Of a DNA stretch of 45,728 nucleotides, positions 19,004-25,684 are shown piece by piece. The stretch's first letter is position 1; every line of letters starts with the position of its first letter. The notes under the pieces were generated by a model. That model worked only from the letters and a program-made list of their open reading frames with translations. It was not told the origin of the DNA and made no database searches. This DNA is from Burkholderiaceae bacterium (GTDB lineage Bacteria > Pseudomonadota > Gammaproteobacteria > Burkholderiales > Burkholderiaceae_A), in NCBI GenBank assembly GCA_004214155.1, contig SGYQ01000013.1:1-45728 (forward strand), in the 5' to 3' direction. Position numbers and translations under genes: made by a program.

Positions 19004-19701
19004 CAGACTATCCTAAGTTCAGGGTATGAAGCCCAGGAAAATTCAACGATAATACCAAAAAAAGATAAAGCTGGCCCAAAAGGAAGTATTGTTTTTTGTG
19101 TCCATCTGAATTGTTTTTTGAATATGATAAAGATAATTACCATCGTAACGGACGAAAAAAAAACTGTCATTGCTAAAGCAAGTGTATTGAGCCAAAAGCT
19201 CAAGGCTAAAATAAAGACAATATCACCAAACCCGAAATCCCTATTAATAATTTTCGAGACTTTACGACTGAAAAGAATAAATACCAATATAAACATTAGA
19301 AAAAGAGTGTCAAAGTAATCCGCGCTTACCAAACTTCCTTTTACAATTCCGGCTAGAGTTAGCGGGAGTGTAAGGCAGTAAGGCAATAATCTCAATGAAA
19401 GATCAAAAGTACCAATAGAACCCAGACACGAAAGCCAAAATGCCGCAAGTATAAATAGAAGGAAAAATTTCGAAAATTCAAGCTCCCAGAAAAAGTTTAA
19501 TTCTTCAAAATGAACTAACCCGTGAAGTATACTGAATGCAATTAAAAATATAGGGGTTACAAAAAAATTATTTCTTAGTTCAACCCTCTTTTTGGGGCCA
19601 AACCAGTAGCCAGCTTCTACTGTTCCGACTTTAAGTAAAGAAAAATACATAGCCTGCACTAAGCATACCAAAAAGAAAATATTTGTGGCTAGGATAGACA
19701 A
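19003..19701 (-). CDS. Degenerate prepilin peptidase (PilD-like, truncated)
   Basis: A 232-residue membrane protein with about seven hydrophobic spans. Two aspartates of A24 prepilin peptidases can be placed: D100 in TFDLSLRLLPYCLTLP (compare ID-x-LP-x-x-LTLP) and D160 in FGFGDIVF (compare GxGDxK). The amino-terminal cytoplasmic loop with the two CxxC zinc pairs is missing, the protein is about 60 residues short, and the final PFGP survives. Usually pilB and pilC stand just upstream; here corB is 2 bp away instead. I infer a relic or a repurposed protease; loss of methyltransferase function is likely because the zinc-loop region is absent. It sits immediately before coaE, as pilD does elsewhere. 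Confidence 0.78.
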   Translation of the reverse strand: MSILATNIFFLVCLVQAMYFSLLKVGTVEAGYWFGPKKRVELRNNFFVTPIFLIAFSILHGLVHFEELNFFWELEFSKFFLLFILAAFWLSCLGSIGTFDLSLRLLPYCLTLPLTLAGIVKGSLVSADYFDTLFLMFILVFILFSRKVSKIINRDFGFGDIVFILALSFWLNTLALAMTVFFSSVTMVIIFIIFKKQFRWTQKTILPFGPALSFFGIIVEFSWASYPELRIV

Positions 19702-19703
19702 CT

Positions 19704-20987
19704 CTATGATACTTGCTTATTAATAGCATGTTTTTTAATGCGAATTTTTTTTATAAGCCTTCCCTGAACGCTTAATATTTCAGCGGTCACGTCCCCAATT
19801 TTCACACTAAGATTAGTTTGTGGGAGATCTTGCAAAGTTTCAAGCAAAAGTCCGTTAATCGTTCTTGGTCCATCCAAAGGCAAGTTTATTCCTAATTGTT
19901 TATTTAGGTCCCGAATCGGAGTTAAACCGTCAACTACAATTTCTCCAGAATTGTCCCACAAAAATTTCTGGTTCATTGATGTGGGATCAGTCGTTTTAAA
20001 CTCCCCAACTAACTCTTCGATGATATCTTGCGGCGTAACAATTCCCTGGATTTCGCCGTATTCGTCTACAATTACCGAGATACTTTCGGCCCTATTTTGA
20101 AAACTTTTCAGTTCCGTGAATAGTTTTGCTCCGAGGGGAATAAAATGGATTGGTTGTAAAATCTCTAGAATGTTTTCCTTTGAAAATTCGTTTTTTAAAA
20201 TTAGGCTAATTGCTCTCTTCACATGCAATATCCCAATAGGACTATTTAAATCTTTGTCGCACACAAGAAGTCTACTATGGAAAGACGTTGCTATTTGCTG
20301 AGTTAACACTTCATCATCCTCTTCCAAATCTAAATACTCGATTTTTCCGTGAGGTATCATGACATCATCGACAGTGAGCTCTTCGAGGTCCAACAGATTG
20401 AGTAAAATTTTTCTGTCGTGAAGGGGAATAAAACCGGCTGATTCTAGAACAGCTGATCTAAGTTCCTCTCTCGTTAGTCCTTCATCCTTTGACGTTTTTA
20501 ATTCTAATTTCGCTAATGCCATCATCCATGAAACAATCTGGTTTATTGCAAACACAAAAGGTCTAAGTAGCCAAACAAATATTAATAGGATATAACTTGC
20601 AAACATCGCAATCCCATCAGGCTTATTTGCTCCTGTAACTTTTGGTATTAGTTCTGCAAAGACTATTAATAAAAGTGCGGCAGTCGTTGTAGCCAAAGCC
20701 AATACCTGATCGTTATTACCAAAAGCTTTTATTGCTAAAGCTGTAACTAATGCTGTTAGTGCTGCATTGACGACGTTGTTACCTAGGAGAATCGTACCTA
20801 AGAGTTTATCTGTTTGTTTTAGCAAGGCTAGAACTTGCTTAGCGCCTCGATTTCCACTTTCTGCAAGGTGTCGCATTCTATAACGGTTGACCGCCATTAG
20901 GCTAGTTTCGGATATGGAAAAAAAGGCTGACAAAACTAACAAGAACATTAGTATTAAAATTTGAGACCAAAAGGGTAACTCACTCAC
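19704..20987 (-). CDS. CorB/YfjD-like CNNM and CBS-domain membrane protein
   Basis: 427 residues with the HlyC/CorC family layout: a DUF21/CNNM membrane domain (about residues 1-190, with FFSISETSLMAVNRYRMRHL and LLGNNVVNAALT), a linker EGLTREELR, two CBS motifs (VDDVMIPHGKIEYLD; ISVIVDEYGEIQGIVTPQDI) and a C-terminal CorC_HlyC domain (TINGLLLETLQDLP). It resembles E. coli YfjD (CorB). Members are implicated in magnesium or cobalt transport and in divalent-metal resistance; the substrate cannot be told from the sequence. It lies in a unit with pilD, coaE and zapD and follows a small secreted protein after 2 bp. Confidence 0.9.
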   Translation of the reverse strand: MSELPFWSQILILMFLLVLSAFFSISETSLMAVNRYRMRHLAESGNRGAKQVLALLKQTDKLLGTILLGNNVVNAALTALVTALAIKAFGNNDQVLALATTTAALLLIVFAELIPKVTGANKPDGIAMFASYILLIFVWLLRPFVFAINQIVSWMMALAKLELKTSKDEGLTREELRSAVLESAGFIPLHDRKILLNLLDLEELTVDDVMIPHGKIEYLDLEEDDEVLTQQIATSFHSRLLVCDKDLNSPIGILHVKRAISLILKNEFSKENILEILQPIHFIPLGAKLFTELKSFQNRAESISVIVDEYGEIQGIVTPQDIIEELVGEFKTTDPTSMNQKFLWDNSGEIVVDGLTPIRDLNKQLGINLPLDGPRTINGLLLETLQDLPQTNLSVKIGDVTAEILSVQGRLIKKIRIKKHAINKQVS

Positions 20988-20989
20988 GT

Positions 20990-21349
20990 TTATTCTCCAC
21001 CAAGATTACAGTTTTGTTTTGCTTTTTTTTCAACATCTTGGAGTCGTTTAATTCCATCACGAACACCTTTCGGATCTCTCCATAGGGCAGATCTTTCACC
21101 CGTTGTTTGAATCCCATGAGATGATGCATCCATTTTGTCGAATTCTTGGTAAGTCAAATTCTTAGTGAAATAATCCATAACGCATGAACATTTGTACAAA
21201 CTATCTAGTCCTCCGCCATGTTTTCTGACACATTCATTTACATACAGTACCCTATCGATAGTGGGAAACTCATCTGCCTTAACAGGTGTAATGAAATAAA
21301 CCAGAAAAAAGAAGAAAAGAAAAAATTGTTTTAGGTTTGATTTAAGCAT
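20990..21349 (-). CDS. Small secreted four-cysteine protein, function unknown
   Basis: 119 residues. Residues 1-25 form a signal peptide (MLKSNLKQ, a Phe/Leu-rich core, then TPVKADEF), so the mature protein is probably periplasmic. It has four cysteines: C in YVNECVRKHGG, a CSC pair in LYKCSCVMDY and one near the end (KQNCNLGG). The pattern ECxxxHGG...LYKCSCxxD resembles, from memory, hypothetical periplasmic proteins found near PQQ-dependent alcohol dehydrogenase genes in methylotrophs; no such enzyme is in this window. A GGAG is well placed before the ATG, and a good promoter lies upstream. It heads the corB-pilD-coaE-zapD unit. Confidence 0.8.
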   Translation of the reverse strand: MLKSNLKQFFLFFFFLVYFITPVKADEFPTIDRVLYVNECVRKHGGGLDSLYKCSCVMDYFTKNLTYQEFDKMDASSHGIQTTGERSALWRDPKGVRDGIKRLQDVEKKAKQNCNLGGE

Positions 21350-21393
21350 TTATAACTCCAAAAATTTGAGTGTTTCCAATTTGCGTGGAATGT

Positions 21394-21422
21394 AATATAA
21401 GGGTAAACCACTAAATTGACAA
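21394..21422 (-). promoter_or_regulatory. Promoter of the minus-strand unit (119-aa gene to zapD)
   Basis: On the minus strand TTGTCA (plus positions 417-422 of this kb, i.e. 21417-21422) is followed after 17 bases by TATATT (21394-21399). Both hexamers differ from the sigma-70 consensus by one base. The start codon at 21349 is about 45 bases further on. The -35 overlaps the TTGACA read on the other strand, so this is a back-to-back divergent promoter region. Confidence 0.65.
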
Positions 21423-21443
21423 TATTAAGGATTTTCTTATGAC
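21416..21443 (+). promoter_or_regulatory. Candidate promoter for the EF-hand gene
   Basis: A perfect -35 TTGACA at 21416-21421 is followed after 16 bases by TATGAC at 21438-21443, a moderate -10 match. It would leave an untranslated leader of roughly 60 bases before the ATG at 21514. The -35 is shared with the opposing promoter. A second weak -10 (TACAAT, 21473-21478) lies downstream without a good -35. Confidence 0.4.
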
Positions 21444-21513
21444 AATGATTTTATGTTTAGTTATCTTTATATTACAATTGAATTGACTTTTTTTTTTGGG
21501 TTAGGAGAAAATC

Positions 21514-21678
21514 ATGAAAAAAGTAATAATGAGTACGTTGGTTTTTGGAATGGTCTTGGCTTCAACAGCTTTCGCCTATAATAAAATTGATTGGGCTAAA
21601 ATGGACAGTAATAATGATGGATATGTCTCTCCGAAGGAGATGAAGGATCATTATAAGAAAGCAGGCGTTTATAAATAA
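21514..21678 (+). CDS. Tiny secreted EF-hand protein
   Basis: A 54-residue protein. Residues 1-21 are a signal peptide (MKKVIMSTLVFGMV, then ASTAFA before YNK), leaving a mature peptide of about 33 residues that is almost only one EF-hand: loop D31-S-N-D-D-like DSNNDGYVSPKE, with D31, N33, D35 and E42 in the metal-ligand places and G36 in the turn. It should bind calcium or a similar cation in the periplasm, perhaps as a dimer since one hand is half of a usual pair; that is inference. AGGAG at 21503-21507 sets the start. It is followed by a perfect terminator, so it is a monocistronic unit. Confidence 0.85.
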   Translation: MKKVIMSTLVFGMVLASTAFAYNKIDWAKMDSNNDGYVSPKEMKDHYKKAGVYK

Positions 21679-21700
21679 AAGCTTAAACCGCGAATATTTT

Positions 21701-21727
21701 AAGGGCGCAAAGCGCCCTTTATTTTTA
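21701..21727 (+). terminator. Rho-independent terminator after the EF-hand gene
   Basis: AAGGGCGC (21701-21708), a three-base AAA loop and GCGCCCTT (21712-21719) form a perfect 8-bp stem followed by the T-rich run TTTATTTTTA. It begins 22 bases after the EF-hand stop. It is the clearest terminator in the left half of the window. Confidence 0.88.
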
Positions 21728-21744
21728 CTTATCCAAAAGTCTAT

Positions 21745-22146
21745 ATGTCTAATAGAATTAAAACTAAATTCCTTTTGTTCGCATTAATGCCGATGTCATC
21801 ACTCTTTGGAATAGTGGGGAGCTTAGATCTATTTCACCAAAGTGACGTCGTTTCTATGTATTTTCAGCCTGAATCAGTAAAAGGAAGTGGAATTAAGTCT
21901 GTTATTGTGGTGTTAGATTTTGAAAATATGCAAACTAGTCAGGATGGAAAAGAAGTTCGCTCAATACGGATGGTCCAAAATTATGATTGCGCCGGAAAAA
22001 GAATTAGGCTGGAGAGCGCTATAAATTACGCCGACAACATGTTGCGCGGCAACGAGGTTTCAAGGGGCAACCAAACAACATCTTGGCAAAGAATACCAAA
22101 AGGTACACCTTATGAAAAACTGTTGAAAAAAGTTTGTGGAAAATAG
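21745..22146 (+). CDS. Secreted protein resembling surface-adhesin E
   Basis: 133 residues with a hydrophobic N-terminal stretch (residues 8-26, LFALMPMSSLFGIVG) that looks like a signal peptide or anchor. The rest shows a pattern I associate with the surface-adhesin-E-like family: a variable strand pair, SIRMVQNYDCAGK in the middle, and the closing SWQRIPKGTPYEKLLKKVC, with two cysteines that could form a disulfide. The assignment is tentative. ATG at 21745 lies only 18 bases after the terminator and no good ribosome site is seen. The msrQ start overlaps its last codons. Confidence 0.65.
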   Translation: MSNRIKTKFLLFALMPMSSLFGIVGSLDLFHQSDVVSMYFQPESVKGSGIKSVIVVLDFENMQTSQDGKEVRSIRMVQNYDCAGKRIRLESAINYADNMLRGNEVSRGNQTTSWQRIPKGTPYEKLLKKVCGK

Positions 22147-22729
22147 GAAACATTGGTTAAAGTCTTCGTTATTTATCTGGGCAGCATTGCCTCTTATTTA
22201 CCTGGGATTTTTGATTTCAACGGAAAACCTCGGGACAAATCCACAGGAATTCATTGAGCGCTATCTAGGGACGTGTACCTTAGTCCTGATACTGGTGACG
22301 TACGCCATTTCTAACAGGTTTAATAAAGCGATCCCCCATTTAATCAGCTGCAGAAGGATGCTAGGTCTTTTTTCTTTTCTGTATATGACCTGTCACTTCT
22401 TCGCCTACATTATCTTTGAGCATTCCTTCATGGTGGCTGACTTTTTTCAAGATTTTTTGAACAGACCTTTTGTATTTTTTGGAACGCTTGCCTTTCTCAT
22501 GACGATTCCATTAGCTGTCACCTCTAACAGTATAAGCATGAAGGTTTTAGGGAAATGGTGGAAAAAACTTCACTCCATAATCACGATAATAATTCTGTTG
22601 TCGCTGGCCCACTACTTTTTTCACAAGGCAGGGAAAAATGATTTTTTCTGGCCATTTGTTGCTACTGTAGTATTTAGCATCTTGTATGTTACAAAAAAGT
22701 GGGGTAATTCAGCAGTGAGAAAAAGCTAA
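22136..22729 (+). CDS. msrQ: MsrQ, heme membrane subunit of methionine sulfoxide reductase (GTG start)
   Basis: 197-residue YedZ/MsrQ-type ferric-reductase-like membrane protein with about six spans. The histidines expected to hold b heme are present in MTCHFFAYI and in WKKLHSIITI / SLAHYFF, and the GKWWKKLH motif is typical. MsrQ passes electrons from quinone or flavin to MsrP, which repairs oxidised methionines in periplasmic proteins. msrP normally stands directly upstream; here the upstream gene is an adhesin-E-like protein and no msrP is in the window. The only plausible start is GTG 22136, 11 bp inside the preceding gene. Confidence 0.87.
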   Translation: MENRKHWLKSSLFIWAALPLIYLGFLISTENLGTNPQEFIERYLGTCTLVLILVTYAISNRFNKAIPHLISCRRMLGLFSFLYMTCHFFAYIIFEHSFMVADFFQDFLNRPFVFFGTLAFLMTIPLAVTSNSISMKVLGKWWKKLHSIITIIILLSLAHYFFHKAGKNDFFWPFVATVVFSILYVTKKWGNSAVRKS

Positions 22730-22745
22730 ATCATAGTTTTGCTTG

Positions 22746-22822
22746 TGGTCGGGGTGAAAGGATTCGAACCTCCGACTTCTGCGTCCCGAACACAGCACTC
22801 TACCTGACTGAGCTACACCCCG
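22746..22822 (-). tRNA. tRNA-Pro(CGG)
   Basis: On the minus strand a full cloverleaf folds: acceptor CGGGGTG/CACCCCG, D-arm with AGCTCAGTCAGG, anticodon stem CTGTG/CGCAG around loop TTCGGGA (anticodon CGG, codon CCG, proline), and T-arm with GGTTCGAATCC. The CCA end is encoded (TGG at 22746-22748 on plus). The T stem has two G-U pairs near its base. It lies 7 bp downstream of ispB on the same strand and may be cotranscribed with it. Confidence 0.95.
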
Positions 22823-22829
22823 CGAATCA

Positions 22830-23819
22830 TCAACCTTTCCTCATGTAAATAAGGGATATTAATTCCATTAACTCCTTCTTTGCATCACTTTCTTCAAATT
22901 TTTCAAGGTATGCTTTTGCAGAATTGCACTCGTAGAGCGCCTTTTCTTTGGTGTAATCAATCGCATCAGAACCTTTGATCAGACAAACTATTTGGTCAAA
23001 AGGAGCCCCCTCAGGCTCTAAAATAGTATCTTTCAAAAGACTTGTGGTATTTTTATCACCGGTTGACATGAGCCTAATAAGAGGCAACGTAGCTTTGCCT
23101 TCCCTTAAATCATCACCTAATCTTTTCCCTATTTCATTCTCGGTTCCGCTGTAATCAAGCAAATCATCAGTAAGTTGAAACGCTGTTCCGATATGTCCTC
23201 CAAAGTTTTTACAAGTATCTATTATTTCAGGAGTTTGATTCGAAAGAATCGCAGGAATAGCGCATGAAGCTCTAAAAAGCATAGCTGTTTTATAATAAAC
23301 GACCTTCAAATACTCCTCTTCGCTGACTTCAGGATTATTGCAGTGCATCAGTTGTAATACCTCACCCTCAGCAATTTTATTCGTAGTGTTAGCCATGATA
23401 CTCATAATTTCCGTTGAGCCAACATCGGTCATAATTTGAAAAGCCCGAGAGTATAAGAAATCTCCGGCAAGAACACTTGCTGCATTTCCGAAAAGTGAAT
23501 TTGCCGTTGGCTGATTCCGCCGCATTGCGGATTCATCAACCACATCATCATGTAACAGAGTTGCCGTGTGAATGAATTCTATAGCTACTGTCATCTTATG
23601 CACGTTAATTTCCGCCTCTTTGCTTAAGTTACTAAACAAATTTTTACAGTAAAACATCAATATAGGTCTTAGCTTTTTTCCGCCACTATTTACAATATGA
23701 TTAGCAATCTGATTAATTAGCTCTACGTCGCTGTCTAAGTAATTTTTGGTAAGTTCATCAAAGATAGCCATTTCGGATACAAATGAATTACTTAAAGCGG
23801 TAAAATTTTCCATTTTCAT
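22830..23819 (-). CDS. ispB: Polyprenyl diphosphate synthase (octaprenyl type)
   Basis: Trans-isoprenyl diphosphate synthase making the side chain of ubiquinone. Over 329 residues it shows GGKKLRP, the first aspartate-rich motif LLHDDVVDESAMRR, GNAASVLAGDFLYSRAF, the GEVLQL segment and the second aspartate motif QLTDDLLDYSG. The small residues before the first DDxxD fit a long-chain product; octaprenyl is inferred. It stands head to head with rplU, the usual ispB/rplU-rpmA arrangement in proteobacteria. A second ATG two codons in (MENF) is equally possible. Confidence 0.93.
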   Translation of the reverse strand: MKMENFTALSNSFVSEMAIFDELTKNYLDSDVELINQIANHIVNSGGKKLRPILMFYCKNLFSNLSKEAEINVHKMTVAIEFIHTATLLHDDVVDESAMRRNQPTANSLFGNAASVLAGDFLYSRAFQIMTDVGSTEIMSIMANTTNKIAEGEVLQLMHCNNPEVSEEEYLKVVYYKTAMLFRASCAIPAILSNQTPEIIDTCKNFGGHIGTAFQLTDDLLDYSGTENEIGKRLGDDLREGKATLPLIRLMSTGDKNTTSLLKDTILEPEGAPFDQIVCLIKGSDAIDYTKEKALYECNSAKAYLEKFEESDAKKELMELISLIYMRKG

Positions 23820-23854
23820 TCAAAAAAAACTAAAAGTTAATGATTACATAAATC

Positions 23855-23882
23855 TTGACCTTTATGTAGTATTAGATATATC
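23855..23882 (+). promoter_or_regulatory. Candidate promoter of rplU-rpmA-obgE-proB
   Basis: TTGACC at 23855-23860, 16 bases, then TATATC at 23877-23882, in the 96-bp gap between the divergent ispB and rplU starts. The leader to the rplU ATG at 23916 would be about 25 bases. Confidence 0.5.
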
Positions 23883-23915
23883 ATCAAATGTTGTTCAATT
23901 CTTACACGAGTCACA

Positions 23916-24242
23916 ATGTACGCTATTGTTAAATCGGGCGGGAAGCAATATAAAGTGCACCCGGGCGACAAAATAAAGATAGAAAAAGTCCCAGGTGGAG
24001 TTGGGGAAGAGGTTGTTTTTGATAAAGTACTTCTCAAAGCCGAAGATAGTTCTGACGGAAAAGACTCGATGCTTGTGGTTGGAAATCCTTTTATAGAAGG
24101 GTCAGTAGTTAAGGGGAAGGTTCTCGAACAGACGAGGGGAAAGAAAGTTAAAATCCTTAAATTTAGAAGGCGAAAGCATTCGATGAAAAGCATGGGACAC
24201 CGTCAGCCTTACTCGGAAATAGAAATAGAGTCAATTTCTTAA
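23916..24242 (+). CDS. rplU: Ribosomal protein bL21
   Basis: Large-subunit protein binding 23S rRNA domain I. The 108 residues begin MYAIVKSGGKQYKVHPGD and end with the basic block KVKILKFRRRKHSMKSMGHRQ and a short acidic tail, the normal layout of bL21. First gene of the rplU-rpmA-obgE-proB unit. Confidence 0.98.
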   Translation: MYAIVKSGGKQYKVHPGDKIKIEKVPGGVGEEVVFDKVLLKAEDSSDGKDSMLVVGNPFIEGSVVKGKVLEQTRGKKVKILKFRRRKHSMKSMGHRQPYSEIEIESIS

Positions 24243-24264
24243 AGCAGATCAATAGAGGACAAAA

Positions 24265-24528
24265 ATGGCACACAAAAAGGGTGGTGGTTCTACTAGGAAC
24301 GGTCGGGATTCAGAGTCAAAGAGACTCGGGGTGAAAAGATACGGTGGTGAAAAAGTCTTGCCGGGGAACATTATTGTTCGTCAGAGGGGAACGCGTTTTC
24401 ATCCTGGGAAAAATGTCTCCATGGGGAAAGACCATACAATTTTCTCCTTGATTGATGGGTTTGTTAAGTTTTCAAAACGTGGCCCACTCAGCAAGAAGGT
24501 AATTGATGTTGTGTCAGATAGCGCATAG
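24265..24528 (+). CDS. rpmA: Ribosomal protein bL27
   Basis: Large-subunit protein whose N-terminal tail reaches the peptidyl transferase centre. The 87-residue sequence begins [16 protein letters not shown] with no N-terminal cleavage extension of the Firmicutes type, and contains the conserved [10 protein letters not shown] and GKDHTIFSL segments. GAGG precedes the ATG, 22 bp after rplU. Confidence 0.98.
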   Translation: MAHKKGGGSTRNGRDSESKRLGVKRYGGEKVLPGNIIVRQRGTRFHPGKNVSMGKDHTIFSLIDGFVKFSKRGPLSKKVIDVVSDSA

Positions 24529-24595
24529 GGATTAGTCCACTTAGAGCGTTTATCAAAAATTAGGGTTCCTTGAAGAAGGCCTCTAAATTATTCTG

Positions 24596-25684
24596 ATGAA
24601 ATTCATCGATGAAGCATTAATTCGCGTTAGAGCTGGAAATGGTGGAAATGGTGTAGCTGCGTTTCGCCGGGAAAAATACATTCCAAAGGGAGGGCCATCC
24701 GGAGGCGATGGCGGTGAGGGAGGTTCTGTTTATGCCGCTGTTGATAAGAGACTGAACACATTACATTCATATAGGTTCGCCAAAGTTTACCAGGCAAATG
24801 CCGGAGGCCATGGAAGTGGAAAGGACCAATATGGTAAAAATGGGGGCGATTTAGTTTTATTGTTTCCGCAAGGCACGCTCATTTTTGATCGAAAATCGGG
24901 AGATTTGATCGCTGATTTAAAAGATGAGTCTGATAAGGTCTTATTGGCCTCAGGAGGCAAGGGAGGTCTTGGAAATCTCAGATTTAAATCTAGCGTAAAT
25001 CGCACTCCGCGACAATATACGTTGGGGGAAGAAGGGCAGGTTATAGATTTACGGTTAGAGTTAAAACTTTTAGCTGACGTTGGTCTCATTGGTTTTCCAA
25101 ATGCGGGTAAATCAACGTATATTGGTGAAGTGACAGCTGCAAAACCCAAAATAGCGGACTATCCTTTTACTACCCTTGTACCTAATTTGGGGGTAATGAG
25201 TTTAGAGGACTTCCACAACACAATCGTTGTTGCAGATATTCCAGGGTTAGTTAAAAATGCCTCTGTTGGGGCAGGTATGGGGACACAATTTTTACGTCAT
25301 ATACAGAGGACTAAATTACTTTTACATTTTGTTGACATCTCAATAGATATCAAAACAGGGAAAATTGATTTTGAAAGGTATCCACAAGATGGTGTAGATA
25401 AACTATTAGCACATGTAGAAATTCTTGAAAAAGAGCTTTATTCTTTTAATAAGCAACTTATGGATAAGCCGAGGTGGATTGTTTTTAACAAGATTGATTT
25501 TCTATCCTCATCGGCGAAAAAGAACATAAATAAAATTGTAAGTACTCAAACTCATCTTCCTTTTTTTTTAATATCTTGCTACACAGGGGAAGGATTGGAT
25601 TTACTGAAAGCTGAATTACGAAAATCGTTTTATAAAAACGGCGAAAAACTTACGGATCCATGGATTGAGCCAAATGAGGTCTAA
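24596..25684 (+). CDS. obgE: ObgE/CgtA, ribosome assembly GTPase
   Basis: Essential GTPase acting in 50S maturation and stress control. The 362 residues comprise the glycine-rich Obg domain (residues 1-158, with GGNGGNG, GGPSGGDGG, GGHGSGK and GGKGGLGN runs) and the GTPase domain with G1 GFPNAGKST, switch motif DYPFTTLVPNLG, G3 DIPGLV, G4 NKID and G5 SCYTGEG. There is little C-terminal extension. It follows rpmA after 67 bp with no obvious Shine-Dalgarno sequence, and overlaps proB by 11 bp. Confidence 0.97.
   Translation: MKFIDEALIRVRAGNGGNGVAAFRREKYIPKGGPSGGDGGEGGSVYAAVDKRLNTLHSYRFAKVYQANAGGHGSGKDQYGKNGGDLVLLFPQGTLIFDRKSGDLIADLKDESDKVLLASGGKGGLGNLRFKSSVNRTPRQYTLGEEGQVIDLRLELKLLADVGLIGFPNAGKSTYIGEVTAAKPKIADYPFTTLVPNLGVMSLEDFHNTIVVADIPGLVKNASVGAGMGTQFLRHIQRTKLLLHFVDISIDIKTGKIDFERYPQDGVDKLLAHVEILEKELYSFNKQLMDKPRWIVFNKIDFLSSSAKKNINKIVSTQTHLPFFLISCYTGEGLDLLKAELRKSFYKNGEKLTDPWIEPNEV

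Noticed and set aside
19118-19318. 66-codon plus-strand frame inside pilD-like gene
   Set aside because: Although pilD is degenerate, its minus-strand frame is intact and shows membrane spans and motifs; the plus frame is a Lys/Ile-rich shadow.
23837-24193. 118-codon minus-strand frame across rplU
   Set aside because: rplU is unmistakable; the antisense product is Ser/Pro/Leu-rich shadow sequence.
24787-25149. 120-codon minus-strand frame in obgE
   Set aside because: Mirror of the glycine-rich Obg domain, giving a Pro-rich shadow; no ribosome site.
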